Positions 11,417-22,599 of a DNA stretch of 64,000 nt are shown here, piece after piece; position 1 is the stretch's first letter, and each line of letters opens with the position of its first letter. The stretch lies in assembly GCA_021029095.1 (NCBI GenBank), contig JAJOHG010000054.1, forward strand, positions 1 to 64,000, in the 5' to 3' direction. This stretch comes from Phellopilus nigrolimitatus (lineage: Eukaryota > Basidiomycota > Agaricomycetes > Hymenochaetales > Hymenochaetaceae). The notes under the pieces were generated by a model that saw only the letters and a program-made list of their open reading frames with translations, was not told the origin of the DNA and made no database searches. The position numbers and the translations under genes are program-made.

Positions 11417-12059
11417 GATTCACTGGGAACGGTGTTGTCGTTATCGATGATGGTCCTGCAGCTGCCGCTGCTGCGCACCGCCGCATGCTAATAAGAATCG
11501 ACACGCTCGTCGCCGAGAGTGTTGCCCGGGCCAAAGAACGACGTTACAGGGTTTACCAGCGCGGTCGTATTTGAGTTGGCACTGGGCAAACCCGCAACGC
11601 GACCACGACCATGCTCGCTCGCTCCTCGCGGTCTCGCGGACTCCGAAGTGGACTGTGTTCGAAAGCAAAATGAGACACTGAGATTTCAATGGAGAACTGA
11701 CTGAATATATGTTAACTCACCGGTGTATCATTCATCCGAGCAATCGAGAAGTGTGCAATAGGTTGGATGCCCGCAAGAGCGGCAGCGACTGCAGATGCAA
11801 GTCGCTAGCGGTCTCTATCCCGGCCGACCGGCACTCCACCCTGTCATGCACGACTGTCGACACCGTGCGCCCTCCCGACCCGCGTCCACTTCCAACACCG
11901 ACACCGGCCACCACACCTTCCGCGCTGTCGCCGTCGCTTTCAGCATTCTGACCTTGTCCGACATCCGACCCGCCTTCGGTTATGTCGCCGCCCTCTTTGA
12001 GATCCGCTGATGTCGTCGCGGCCGAGTGCGCGTTTACCGTCGCGCCGATCCTAATCCAC

Positions 12060-13450
12060 GCGCTTCCCCTCCAGCTTCAACTGTCTCTCGCTCCAGCAGC
12101 CGCGGCTGATGTCGACGCGCTACCCGTCGCTGTCGCCGGATGGAAGCTCAGCGCGGCTCGTAAAACGCCTGGCGTACGTGCGGGTACTTGCTGAGATACG
12201 CGAGGAGCTGCACCGAAAGTAGTACATCCTCTTCGTGGAACGGACCCGGCACCTCCACACCGAGATGATGGTGATGGTGGTGATAATGGTACCGGTGCAT
12301 GGGGCGCGGGCTGCGGCCCGGAGCGGCCGATGAAGGCGGGGCGGCAGCAGGAGCGGGCAATGCTAGGGCACCGCGCGTCGCTTGAACGGGAGACCCGAGG
12401 TTCGATCCGCCCGCGGCGCCGCGAGCAGGCGAACTCTGCGCTGGACCCGTATTCACGCGGTCCGCGGAGACGGGCATCGCGACAAGTATCGGCGGGTGCG
12501 CATGCGCGTGCATGGGTGAACTCGCCAGGACAGTATGCGGCGTGAGTCCTTCTCGCCTGTGCGCTTGACCGTGGTGATGGCGAAGTGCTCGCACGTCATC
12601 TTGTGGGTATTGACGATTAGGGTATTCGCGTGTGTGCGCGGCGTGGCATCGATCGCGCCGGGCGCGCCAGGCGGGGCGCCCAGCGCCAAGTCGTCGTTGA
12701 CGTTTTGGTCGAGCACCACGATCCCATCAGACACGCCGTCGTCCGCCGCGTTCGTGTTGATGATGATGTGCGCATCGAGGTCGACGTCGACAGTCTCGGA
12801 GGCTCCGGCCAGGGCTACACCGGCCGCACTGCTCCTGTTGGGGATGGCGAGTCGGAGACGAGTCCGTCGTGGATGTGTAAGGCATGATGGGGCCGGCATG
12901 CTCCCGTCCGCGTCCTGATCCTGGGTCATCGACGTCTCCGTCTCAACATCCGCGTCATCCTCGCTCTCCGTGTCCAGTCGCGCCGTCGACGCGTGATAAG
13001 GAGGACAAGCTCCAGTGCTTGTTCTCGCTGACGATGCCCGAGCTGCTGCTGCTGGCTGAGCTGTCTTTCTTCGCAGGTCTCGCGCGGGATTGCGCTCGCG
13101 TTCGCACTCGGGCCGACAGCAAAGCCCAACGATGCGAGCCAGGCCTCGAGAGCGCAGGCGAAGACCTCTAGCGTGCCCGTCTGCGGCTCCGAATGCACTC
13201 CGATCCCCGTAGGCCGATGTTGACTAAGCTTTGAAATGCGAGCGAAAAAACGGTAAAAGGATTGGAATTGAAAATTGGAATTGGCGGCGGGCGGGGAAGA
13301 CCAGGAGGCAAGAGGCCGTAGATGGCGGAGGGATTCTCTGGCGGCGGCGGGGAGAGGCAAAAATCGGGCAGGAGGCGGACGAGGCGCTCGAGGCCGTCGT
13401 CGCAAGTGAGGATCTCCCGGACGTGCGGTGAGCTTGAAGTGAGGTACGCG
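12060..13450 (-). pseudogene. Mub1/samB-type gene (MYND-finger family), frame-broken and lacking its finger
   Basis: Family knowledge: samB/Mub1 proteins are fungal morphogenesis and ubiquitin-ligase partner proteins with an armadillo-like N-terminus and a C-terminal MYND finger. Seen here, leftwards: LAYLTSSSPHVREILTCDDG then LERLVRLLPDFCLSPPPPEN (13430-13330), FSLAFQSLVNIGLRGSECIR (about 13250-13200), then in another frame GTLEVFACALEAWLASLGFA (about 13175). HIIINTNAADDG with NDDLALGAPPGAPGAI follows near 12770-12650, DVLLSVQLLAYLSKYPHVRQ with AFYEPR ending near 12160, and SFHPATATGSASTSAAAAG in a third frame. Frame changes at about 13190 and 12162 and an in-frame stop upstream of the first block disable it. 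The expected Cys/His MYND segment was not found in 10.8-12.0 kb. From 13450 to 14450 nothing convincing is seen; the last part is AT-rich. Confidence 0.65.
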
Positions 13451-14465
13451 AGGCGGGTGAGCGAGTTGGGGACGTGATGTCAACCGCTGCAATCGAGTTA
13501 TTCGGTCAGCGTCGAACATGATGGCGGCGGCGATGGGCACACGACTGGGACTCACCTCTCTTGTCGTACAATTAGGACATGATGCACATCAGGCTCTGTT
13601 CGTCTCGCGTATACTGCTTGAAACGTATTTGGGTCGTGCTTGTAGTCGTTGAAGCGCTACTGCGCGCGATGTAGTCGAAGTTCTTGCTGTTGCTGCCGAG
13701 GGCAATGGGCGGGGCGATCGCGCGGCGAGAGCATCGCCAGTCGTCCGTGGTCGGCGTCTCGGCAACTACCGGGTCGTGCGCGAGCAACTGCGAAGGACGC
13801 ACCACCCGCAAGCGTACCGTCGCCCCTATTCTACGAGCAAAATTCGGGTCACCTCTAGAAACACACTCGTATCCTGCGCATTATTTGATTCGCCATTAGG
13901 TACGCAATAGAAAACTGCACTAGTGCCTTAACTCTGATAAATCCTCCGATCCAAGTTTGCTTTTTATTAGATTTCTTCACGCAAAGTTATCTTGACATTT
14001 CTCTTAGTGTCTAGTGTCCCTTTACCTCCATTAAGAACAGACTTCTTTTGCTTCTGCCGCAAAGATGATGGAAATGCTATCTATCCTCGTAGCGGAGCGG
14101 CTGTGCTCCTCTAGTACTTAGTACTGTATGCTTTTTTTTTTTTTTTAGTTTGCACCGAAACCTTCGTACTAGTCGGAAATATGACATCCAGAACTAAGAA
14201 CGAGTAATCGGCCCATCCTCCGCAATAGCTACCATTAACTCATCGGAACTCCTCCAATCAGTCAGCCTCCTAGCACGTCGGCGATTCTCTGCGACATGGT
14301 AAGGAATTATAAACTTATACAGGATTTTAGGCCATCGGAAGTGTCGATCAGCGATCGTGTAAATGGCCGATGGCATGGTAAATCAGTTAACTCGCCACAG
14401 TTAGCAATTTAATTAACTCACCGCATTATGCATTTTATTTAATTCGCAACACAATGGCAATGTTC

Positions 14466-14493
14466 TGCAATGTTAAAGCAAGGCACTATAAAG
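14466..14493 (+). promoter_or_regulatory. Family promoter: TGCAATGTTA box + 11 bp + TATA box (member 1)
   Basis: TGCAATGTTA at 14466-14475, an 11-bp spacer, then TATAAAG from 14487. The same two boxes at the same spacing stand upstream of five other members of this family in the window. Confidence 0.8.
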
Positions 14494-14602
14494 TCGAGCA
14501 GGACTTCCAGTGATTACAACAGAACAACCCACTAGCGCTTAAGGTAAATTGTACAGATACATACCAGTCTTCGCCTTTGCAGCTCTGATTATTATACTCA
14601 GA

Positions 14603-15082
14603 ATGGCATCTCAAAAGCAACTCCAGCGTGGATATATTTATGTTATCTTCGGACTTAAAACACCGGAATTTTATACAGAAATGGGGATATTGGTCACATT
14701 GAATGACGGAAACTTCCTCTTCCCATGTTTCAAACTGATTGGCCTGAATGGGCGGGTCACATACATAACAAATATTATCCTCAGTGTTAGCATCAAGTCA
14801 GCGGAATTCCAAAATGCCATCCAGCTCAATGAAAAGCCGCGATACTTATCCAGTGGTGCTGTCAATCCAAGCGCGGCTTTAGAAAAGCCCTCAGAAGAGG
14901 AGTGGCTTGAATTTCACCTCAAGGATTTAAACGAGTGGTTTGACAGAAGCCTTGAAGCTCATGCAAAAACAATACTTGATTTTGGGAAGAATGAAAAGAC
15001 GGGACTTGTCATCCGGGTTTCAAATTTGTTGAATACACATAATGTGTTTTTATCCCAGGCGCTTGACCCCTGGAAAGGGTAA
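14603..15082 (+). CDS. Small-protein family, member 1 (about 159 aa), function unknown
   Basis: Not a family I recognise; called by paralogy to six other loci here. In order: YIYVIFG near residue 11, EMGILVT near 27, SAEFQNAIQLNEKP near 72-85, and EEEWLEFHLKDLNEWFDRS near 103-121. The equivalents in members 3, 4 and 6 are GMGILIT/GMGMLLT, SAEFQSAVQIN/HSTFKIN/FHSAIKF, and the W-rich segment followed by L-(D/G)-x-(R/N). The ATG at 14603 is chosen because the bases around it, including TCAGAATG, match the start region of member 3. An upstream hydrophobic extension (FAFAALIIILRM) also resembles member 3 but has no ATG in frame; a 5' intron may exist. No transmembrane segment or catalytic motif is evident in the body, so a soluble or secreted role cannot be decided. 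Confidence 0.65.
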   Translation: MASQKQLQRGYIYVIFGLKTPEFYTEMGILVTLNDGNFLFPCFKLIGLNGRVTYITNIILSVSIKSAEFQNAIQLNEKPRYLSSGAVNPSAALEKPSEEEWLEFHLKDLNEWFDRSLEAHAKTILDFGKNEKTGLVIRVSNLLNTHNVFLSQALDPWKG

Positions 15083-15384
15083 TTTTCTAGGTGGCGGAAG
15101 AGGCGACACTATCATCTTCATGTGCAGTTCCTACTCCGTTAGTTAATATACATATTCATGTATTTACATGCAGAGAAAGTTATTCCATACATCGTCTAAA
15201 TGCATCGAGCGCTCTCTTCTGGCCAGAGATCACATTTGACAGCGCAATGTCGTAATGTGAGCATGTCAGCTCACAATCAGAAACGACATGCCTCAAAATC
15301 GGAAGAGCCTGGTAACCGTTCTCCACAGAGATCTCGGCCATCCACGCGCACACCCGAACCGCTTAAGGCCGCGCCCAGGCATGC

Positions 15385-15765
15385 GTTACCGTGGGTGACA
15401 CTGGCGCGCGGCTGCAGGCCCCAAAGCTCCTCAGCGACATTGTGGGAAGCCTGCTAGGTGCGGTGTACCTCGACAGTAACGGCGACATGGGTGCAGGCGC
15501 GGTGTGCTGGAGCTGCTAGGTTTGCTATCCGTTCCATGAAGCGCCATGCGAAGGGGTGGACGTGCGGCTTCTGGTGACGTGCATGGAGTGACCCATCACA
15601 ATTTTGCTCACCAAGTATGGCGGCATTGACGTCGACGAGTCTAGAATATATAAATTTAAAATCAGGTTATATACTTTGTGTCCTTTGCCACTTCTTGCAG
15701 CCTGTAATTCAGTTACTTTGCGAGGGTGGCGCGCGCGTATGGGATGACGACGAACATGCATGTGC
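15385..15765 (+). pseudogene. RNase III (Dicer-like) domain remnant 1
   Basis: APKLLSDIVGSLLGAVYLDS (15416-15475) matches the second conserved block of RNase III domains in Dicer-type proteins (PKxLxDxxExxxGAxYxDS), with the usual catalytic-region Glu replaced by Gly. Then come NGDMG, an in-frame TAG at about 15517, and a weakly related tail (HEAPCEGVDVRLL). A second short exon after an intron ending TTGCAG at about 15700 reads PVIQLLCEGGARVW. A related, more decayed copy lies at 24.3-25.0 kb with the same downstream exon context. A cryptic exon of an unrelated gene is possible, but the block match and shared layout favour RNase III. Confidence 0.5.
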
Positions 15766-15823
15766 GCAGATGCTTGCATTCAGTCTGGAAATGAAAGACA
15801 ATTTAGCTAAGATAACGATTTCT

Positions 15824-16661
15824 TCATAAATGGATCGCACATGCGCTGAGCCAGTCTGGACACTCGACAAGACCGCGTTTGCTTTTCGCAGGGAGTGCGG
15901 GCATGCTCTGATCATCGGAGGGCACGTTGCCACAAACGACCACGTAGAGTACGACACCGAAAGTCCAGACGTCGATTTCGGGCCCGGTGTAGACCTTGGT
16001 GTTGAGCAGCTCGGGAGTGGCGAAGTATAGAGATCTGCAGAAGGTGGAAAGATGGGCGACAGGGCTGTAGACGTCGGAAAGATTAAGGTCGATGATCTTG
16101 ATGTTGCCCGTCTGGGCGACGATTATGTTCTCGATCTTGAGGTCGCGGTGGAATACGTTGTTGTGGTGACGGTAGTCGAATGCGGAGCCGATTTGGCGGG
16201 AAAACTTGCGGGAAACGCTCGCGAAGACCGCCAATAGTTGACGTACTCGAGCGCCATGTAGTAGTGGTTCGTGTGCGTGATGAGTTCCCGCATGCCGCAG
16301 ATATACGGGTGGTGTAGTAGCATCGACAGCGCCGCCTCCCGCATCGGGTGGGTCTCCTTCGATGGCTCCTTCGACGCTTGCTTCGCCGCCGCCTCCGCTG
16401 TCGGCGAGACGGCATTCATCCCTGAGATTGCGATGTTGGCTCGCGGGACGATCTTTATCGCGAGCTGTGCACGCAGCGGGTGGGATCGTTAGTAAATATA
16501 TTTAAAAGATGTCAGTGTGCAGATCGAACTGCTGACGCTGAAACTGCTGCGCACCTTCTCGCCCGTGAAATTGTGATACGCCAGTTGGACTTTGTCCATG
16601 CTGCCCGCGCCGAGCGCGTAATCTCCGAGAGCGCGATTCGAACTGCGCGGCTTCTGGGTAC
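15824..16661 (-). pseudogene. KIN1/KIN2-type Ser/Thr kinase, catalytically dead remnant
   Basis: The exon near 16645-16555 reads LGDYALGAGSMDKVQLAYHN, where the glycine loop expected as GAGSMGKV has Asp in place of Gly. After an intron (GTGCGC...CACAG), 16464-16236 gives [15 protein letters not shown] (Lys kept) and [16 protein letters not shown], then [14 protein letters not shown]. The block after EYVN is lost and the frame changes. The lower frame then gives [40 protein letters not shown] (DFG became DLN), [20 protein letters not shown] (APE became TPE) and [18 protein letters not shown]. The match in order and spacing to fungal KIN1-type polarity kinases is very strong. With the loop, DFG and APE changed and an internal deletion, it cannot encode a working kinase. 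Its 5' end abuts a segment shared with the NAA25 copies. Confidence 0.8.
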
Positions 16662-16689
16662 GGGCTGTTCGTGCTCCGAGTCGACTCGA

Positions 16690-17828
16690 GACGAAGACAA
16701 AGCACATGACGAGGACGATGCGCATGGCTGTCCTCGGGCTGTGCCGAACAGCGATCAAGACGACTTCGATCACGTCAGCGTGCCAGGACAACCAGAAACA
16801 GCGCAGCGCAAGGTAAGCGCAGATTTCTACCCCATTATACAACAGGATGAGGCAGAAGATGCGGACACCGCTCCTCTTACTGAGCAGCTAGCAAATGACC
16901 CGGAGGCGCGCCAACCTCTCTGCCCGACCCCTCCCTCCGAGCTGGTATTTCAACGCAGGCGCCGCCGAGTTCCACCTCGCGTGCCAGATTGCCACACAGA
17001 GACATCTTCCGCCTACAAACGAACCTCAAGCGGAGACCCGCGCGCCTTCTTGGTCCCCGTCACCGCTCGACGCGACCCTCGACTCCGCTCTCGCAGAGGA
17101 AGACATTCATCCTCACGGAGGATGGGGCGAAGATGAAAGATTGTGTCCGTGTGGAAATTAATAAAGACTACTTTGGAATCTCTAGTGGACTGAACTTGCG
17201 CTAGCGAAGTTTTGTTTGGTCGCTGAATGGTTTGATCCAGCCAAGGAGGCATTGAAGGATGGCGCAGGCCCGACCAAGAGTCGAAAAGTTCGTACCACCC
17301 CTCATTTACTGTTTGTTTATCTATTTTTAAAAATCAAAACCTGAATTTACTTAATTATCTGGAAATTATTCACTCATTTTCACGCAGCTTAAAAAGACAA
17401 ACGCGAAGCTGCATGACGCATCGACGGCAAGCGAAAGCATAGCCGCAGATGTGGTGTGCAACCTCATCAAGAAGTACAGCCGACGGATCAACTACGACGC
17501 ACTCAAGAACCTCTTCGACGGCTACTCCGCGGGCGCGGTGGGCGCGAACGCCACCCCGCTAGAGGTGGCCCTCAGTGACAAGGAGGAGGACATGTACACT
17601 ATCGACGACAAGAGCGACGGTGAGTGTGTGTGCGTGGCTGTCGAGGGGAGCGGCGGCGGACTTGGCATGTCGGCGCCTGCGCCGAGGCGTGGCACGGACA
17701 AGGCAGGCAAGAAGCGCATGGAAGGCGCGGATGCGGATGGCGAGACGGGCATGGATGGGGAGGACATTGAGATGAGAAAAAAGGGGAACGAGTATGCGCG
17801 GGATGAGGGGTACGAGCAGGAGGTGTAG
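16690..17828 (+). pseudogene. Unrecognised multi-exon gene, frame-broken
   Basis: Coding-like pieces run in order but in different frames: RKVSADFYPIIQQDEAEDAD at about 16810, WYFNAGAAEFHLACQIATQ at about 16945, FILTEDGAKMKDCVRVEINK then DYFGISSGLNLR ending at a TAG at about 17202, EWFDPAKEALKDGAGPTKSR at about 17227, and after an intron DVVCNLIKKYSRRINYDALK plus an acidic, glycine-rich tail to a stop at 17828. The conserved look of each piece suggests one real ancestral gene, but I cannot name it. Its first 100 bp or so (about 16740-16860) are related to DNA at about 2340-2400 and 26450-26480, just upstream of the NAA25 copies. From 17829 to 18253 nothing is seen. Confidence 0.45.
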
Positions 17829-18253
17829 TGCTAGCGCAGAAGGAGCGAAATGCGTGAATCAACGTGTTTTATTACTTTATGTTTGGACTTCTGTTCTGCC
17901 GTGGTATCGTTTTTTCTAATTCATGATCATGATTCATTAGTAACTTCTCAATATTGCAATGTACTTATACTAGTTATTTGTTACAGTCAGCACATGCAAG
18001 CTACATAGAGCGACCACTTGAAGGTATCGAGTTTTGGATTTGAACCCCCTGCCTTTATCAGAACATAACTAATCAATCAGTGGAATGTGCAAGCCGAGCA
18101 GAGGAAGAACCACAGGAGAGCGAATTTTTTGCTCGCTACCGCTGGCCATAATATGAAACCTGATATTGACGAGAAGAAGGGGAAAAGGGAATCGTAACAT
18201 GCCATGCGCAGCAATGGCCCACAACCAAAGTCGCGATAAGGCATAGTAAGCAT

Positions 18254-18865
18254 CTACGGAGTCACTTCTTCCTTTTCGTCTTCTTCATCTTCCCCAATAT
18301 TTGGTGTGGACTGCCTCGGCGGCTTCGGCGGCTCCTTTGACAACTCCTGCTGGATATTAAACACGCTACACTTCGAATACACGTCGCGGTTCCCGAGCGC
18401 GGTCACCTTCTGTGCGATGTCATGTTTTATGAAGTAGAACCTCTCCACGCTGTCGAACCAGATAGTGGTCAAGAAATTTTTGATCCATTTTTCCTGCGTC
18501 GTCAACTTCGGCTGGGTTATCGGCCCGTAGCGCGACGGCACCAGCACACCACGAATGCGATTAAACTTGTTCTCACTCAACGGATCCTTGTTCAGCTTGA
18601 CGGCGGTGCGGAGTTGGAGGTCGGATCTTGCGCAGACATCATGGACATCCACTTTTATGATGCGCTCGGGCATTTGCGAGATATGATAGCCCTCCTCGCC
18701 GTGAGAGTCGATCTCAATTTGGCACCGGAAGTGCTCCGCCGGCGGGTCAGAACGCTCGTCGCGCGTGAGCAGGATCCCGAGATTCCTGCGTCCGCGCGAC
18801 TTGTAGTCCGAGAAGGTGACGTAGACGGACATGGGTTCAAAGCCCTGGAACGGTAGTATTGGCAT
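18254..18865 (-). CDS. Small-protein family, member 2 (about 203 aa), function unknown
   Basis: The largest member. It reads MPILPFQGFEPMSVYVTFSD, then NLGILLTRDERSD, an insert relative to other members, RSDLQLRTAVKLNKDPLSEN, EKWIKNFLTTIWFDSVERFY, and an acidic tail (IGEDEEDEKEEVTP) not seen in other members. The open frame extends upstream to 19129, but that extension runs through the promoter boxes, so ATG 18865 is preferred. GTGCTTACAACC just upstream corresponds to the start-proximal sequence of members 6 and 7, and CTATAG before it looks like the acceptor of a 5' intron. The frame is uninterrupted. Function unknown. Confidence 0.6.
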   Translation of the reverse strand: MPILPFQGFEPMSVYVTFSDYKSRGRRNLGILLTRDERSDPPAEHFRCQIEIDSHGEEGYHISQMPERIIKVDVHDVCARSDLQLRTAVKLNKDPLSENKFNRIRGVLVPSRYGPITQPKLTTQEKWIKNFLTTIWFDSVERFYFIKHDIAQKVTALGNRDVYSKCSVFNIQQELSKEPPKPPRQSTPNIGEDEEDEKEEVTP

Positions 18866-18943
18866 CGCGGCTGAGGTTGTAAGCACGTAGGCATCTATAG
18901 AAGAAATGAGAAGCTGTGCTGACGGCCTGAGAACGTGTGCGAG

Positions 18944-18972
18944 TTTATGTATTGCACTGCCGTTACATTGCA
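18944..18972 (-). promoter_or_regulatory. Family promoter: TGCAATGTAA box + 11 bp + TATA-like box (member 2)
   Basis: On the minus strand TGCAATGTAA (18972-18963), 11 bp, then TACATAAA (18951-18944). One base differs from the other five boxes; the spacing is identical. Confidence 0.7.
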
Positions 18973-19413
18973 CAGTTGCAATCGTGCAAGAGCTGTCTCT
19001 GCCCGTGGCACCTGTTGCTAAGACCCGGCCACTCCACGCATGTACTATCCTGTATATCGTCCCACTGACCGCTATGAAAACGCAAAGTAACGCTGAGAAA
19101 ACGTGCGCCCGCAAGTTGGGAATATGCACTCCGTTCTTAGCATCTGCGTAGACAATTGAGGTCAGCTGCTAATCGGCGCACGATTCACGAAAAATATTCT
19201 CGGTACCTTGGCGACAATCGGAGTAATCAACGCAGAGGTCGTGACGAGCATAGCTCTGCAGTATGCATACGCAAAGCAGAATTCTCAAGTGAGAAGGCTA
19301 AAAATCAGCAAAATGCCTAAGCAATACAAGCTATTCGTGTATGCTAAACAACTTTGCGCCTGCGAGACCGATGCTAAAACAAAGCGCTCGACTTTGCAAA
19401 GTTCAGTAATTGT

Positions 19414-19958
19414 CTAGGAATTTACAGCTAACCTGCAGAAAGCGATCGAAGGGCTGCGCCGGCACCGACTATGTCCGGCTACTCCGCTGATCCAGATTGC
19501 CGGAACTTGGCCAAAACAAATCTTTCTTAGCTTATCATTGTACTCGACGGCACAACTCTGATGCACGTGCAGGAAAGGAAAGGGATTTCTGACCTTCTCT
19601 GCTTGCCCCAACAACTTCAAGACTTCGTGGCAAACAAGCACGGTTTGACGTTTTATCAGTAATTAAACTTGAACGTCCAGGCATTGCCAGAGCTTTTGAA
19701 TCGAAGGATAGGACGAGGGAGTCACGAGACTGCATTTCTGGCCTTTGCGCGCGAGAACGACCGCGCCCGCGTCGTCCTGGCAGTGGAACATAGATGTACA
19801 TAGGCCGATATGCCGTGAGCGCGGGCGGAAGCTCGCAGTTGGGAAGCTAGGCAAATAACAAGTAGTACACAGATAGCAATAAGATCGTGAACAGACAAAA
19901 AGTAAAGAAGCATGGACTAACTTGATTTTGAAGCTTCGCCCATCAGTGTTTAAATTCA
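19414..19958 (-). other. Unresolved coding-like segment
   Basis: Overlapping minus-strand frames look coding (ARKGQKCSLVTPSSYPSIQK; KLLGQAEKVRNPFPFLHVHQ; a possible start block VAFLNLNTDGRSFKIK near 19965), but no single frame or splice model joins them and no family is recognised. It abuts the left end of the 1.1 kb direct duplication. From 18973 to 19413 nothing is seen. Confidence 0.2.
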
Positions 19959-21085
19959 AGAATGCCACATGCTGAGGATGATGTAAGCATGGCGCCGAAA
20001 CCCGCGGCGACGCCGATGATCACACCTTCACAGCGACCACGAATTCTCGCTCGGCTTTTTTTTTTTTTTTTCTATCCCACAATGAAGACAAGGCAGAACG
20101 TAAACTCATCGTGTGCGCCGTCGACGCATCTTCAGCGTCCTGTTGTCGGTTTAACGAAATGAACTCGTCTTTCTGGATCGGGCTCAACGGCGGCAGCGAC
20201 CAGCCTGCGTTCTATTCCGAAGATGCTTCAAGTTCAACACCATGATGAAGATTCACGAAATACTCGATCTGCGAACGACGAATCCTACCTGGAGGAGTGT
20301 TGGGTACAAAGGAGCTACGAAAGTGGAAAGATGGGTCTACTGGCATTATACTTCGTGGGTTTTAAACTGTCTTCCTTAGCCATGACGGTCTAATTAGCCT
20401 TATATCTCTACTTTCCGTCATCAATTCCTTCGATATAACGTATTCATTCATCTGAACTCCATGACGACGCTGTCCAGCATGCAGGAAAACTTCGTCATAA
20501 GCTGCCAGCTCATCGTAAGCCTCCTTTTCGTGTGCCGACCCCTCCTTTATTGCAACCAATCCTCAGACCAGGGACGGCGCAGCATTCAGTATACTCCTCG
20601 AAGACAGCGCACGGACCTTGAGTATTGAAGCTCCTTCTGCGTCTCAGCGCGTATTCGAGGAACGTATCATAAGCAAAGTAATACAATTAGTGGACTCTTA
20701 TGATGCTTTGTGCGTAATTCTGGAGCTACGTTCGCATCGGCGCATATTATACTCGGCGCTAAAGACCGGCGTGGTCGACATTTCCTCAACTATTCAAGGC
20801 CGATCGCCCGAACAAGAACGGCATGAGGTCTGCTTCTGGGTTTCAAAGGAAGACGTAAAGGGGCTTGGAGAGATTTCTCAGATTCTAGAGTGTACTAGAC
20901 TCCACTGTTACAAGCAAGTAAGTAATCTACTTGTTAGCTTGTCGTCGAAATTCGGTTGATCGTATTTTCTAATCTTGAAGTCTGACCTTTAATAACACAA
21001 CTGGATTCTGTAGAATCAATGATGCCTTCGACATATGAGTTTCGGGTCTCGATGTCTCTCGATTCCAACCTGGCGCTCGAAGCAT
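19959..21085 (+). repeat. Direct segmental duplication, copy 1 (about 1.1 kb)
   Basis: From GAGGATGATGTAAGCATGGC to GAGTTTCGGGTCTCGATG it matches 34666-35755 in the same orientation, with scattered substitutions and small indels (for example a T-run at 20059 replaced by TTTTTCTTTTTC in copy 2). Contents are not recognised; both copies keep partial frames (CVFEKRIISKAIQLVDSYDG in copy 2, RVFEERIISKVIQLVDSYDA in copy 1). It is not flanked by visible terminal repeats. From 21086 to 21540 no gene is supported. Confidence 0.8.
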
Positions 21086-21542
21086 ACTCTGCGAGATGTG
21101 TCGACTATATCAACACGTCCTGCAACTATGATTGTGAGTCATCAAGAAAAACAAGCATACAGAGCCGATGTACGGCTGATAAAGAGAATCTGCGATTTGA
21201 TAAGTCGCTGAAATCTGGAACAATGCTCGTCCATTTTATAAAAAGCGGTGCAGCGGCAGTATTTCCCAGCTATTCGAACCAGAACGTTTCTGTCACTAGA
21301 TCATCAAGCTGGACGCTCTGACCAGCGCTGCGGCTTCCGTTCGACGCCATTGCCGCTTCGCTCCATATATCGCGCTCGGGTACGTGGACGAACTCCAAGC
21401 AAGGACCGACATTATCATAGACACCTTCTGATGTCAGCAATAACACAAGGTATCCACGTGAGAGAATCGCGTTTATAATGAAGGTCGAGAAAGACTAAAC
21501 AATGTGCTCAGTGAAACTTCTCAAAAAGGAGATAGGAAAACC

Positions 21543-22290
21543 TCAGGCTTGGGGCAAGGTACTCACGGTGAACACGCATGCGACTCTACGGTTTTCCCAG
21601 TCTATGAGGACGATGCGTCTTCCCCGGGTCGAGAACAGCAGGGCACACTGAGCGTGCCAGAAGACATGGGTGAAGCGGGCTGCGCTCTCGTCATGCGCGA
21701 AGAACAATTCTTGGCTGTATACCAGTTCGGCTTCCCATTGGCCATGGCGGTCTGCGGCGCTGAGGTACAAGACTTCCACATATTCTGTCGAGGATCATGT
21801 ATCAGCACAACTGGGTTGCAGTCGAGAACGGAGTAACGGGAAACGGAGGAATGGAGGAAGGAAGACGGATCATTGAAGGCTTACCAGTCTCATATGCATC
21901 CGCTAAAGTAATCACCAGAATGGCACTTTCTCCTCCGGCCGCGTCTTCCACGCCGATGTCAACAACATCGACAGGCCCATTCGGATATCCACGCGCAGGC
22001 GGATGATACTCCCAGCAAATGCGTCGTGCTCGCATGTCAAGAAGGATTACACCACTATTGTTATCTGCAATGAGGAACTTGTATCTCCGTCCTTCGTCTT
22101 GATGGGTGTCTAGGTCTTGCTCCAAACCGCCGTTGACAGGCCCTAGCTGGACTGTTTGATCGTGAGACATCTTGAGGATACGTTGAGCCAGCGAAGCTTG
22201 CAGGTACTGTCCCTCGATGAAGCGGGTGAGCTGGAGAGAGGCTCTGACTGCTGGAAACCTCTTCAGGAGAATCCGATGATGTTTTGATGA
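21543..22290 (-). CDS. Unrecognised two-exon protein gene (possibly F-box/WD-like), 5' end unclear
   Basis: A coherent two-exon frame. The upstream exon reads LLKRFPAVRASLQLTRFIEG, QYLQASLAQRILKMSHDQTV, KFLIADNNSGVILLDMRARR and ILVITLADAYET. It ends with donor GTAAGC at about 21884, and the acceptor CGACAG at about 21813 restores phase exactly (DAYET/EYVEVLYLSAAD). The second exon continues LVYSQELFFAHDESAARFTH, FWHAQCALLFSTRGRRIVLI and DWENRRVACVFTV to a stop at 21543. The hydrophobic/acidic periodicity resembles beta-propeller blades of basidiomycete F-box proteins, but no F-box is visible because the 5' end was not found. The frame is undamaged. From 22291 to 24299 no gene is supported. 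Confidence 0.5.
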
Positions 22291-22599
22291 GAAGGGAGAT
22301 AATTGTAGAGAGGGGAGGGAAGGAAGAAAAAGGTGAAAACTGACGTCGTGTTATGCTCGTCGTGGATGTCGGCGTACGTTGTCGTGCTCAGCCGTCGAGT
22401 TAACAAGTATGCTAAAATCAAGATGCTCGAGATTATGTACAAGAGTACGCGCGACACAGTCGTTCAGGGAAAGACGGGAAAGGGAATCGAATCGAGGATC
22501 GGAAAAAAAAACTGAGGTTAAGCGCGAGGTGACAAGACGTTGCTAGGCATGTGTAAGGGAAGTGAAAAAAGAAGTCGGGGTGAAGGTGGAGATTCACGC

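Noticed and set aside
17955..17964. TGCAATGTAC, similar to the family promoter box
   Set aside because: The last base differs, no TATA-like box lies 11 bp downstream, and no family member follows.
18030..18100. Possible tRNA T-arm (GGGTTCAAATCC on the minus strand)
   Set aside because: The flanking stem does not pair and no acceptor stem, D-arm or anticodon arm could be placed around it.
18866..19129. N-terminal extension of small-family member 2
   Set aside because: The frame is open, but it would translate through the TGCAATGTAA/TATA promoter boxes and the CTATAG acceptor. All other members start near the equivalent of 18865.
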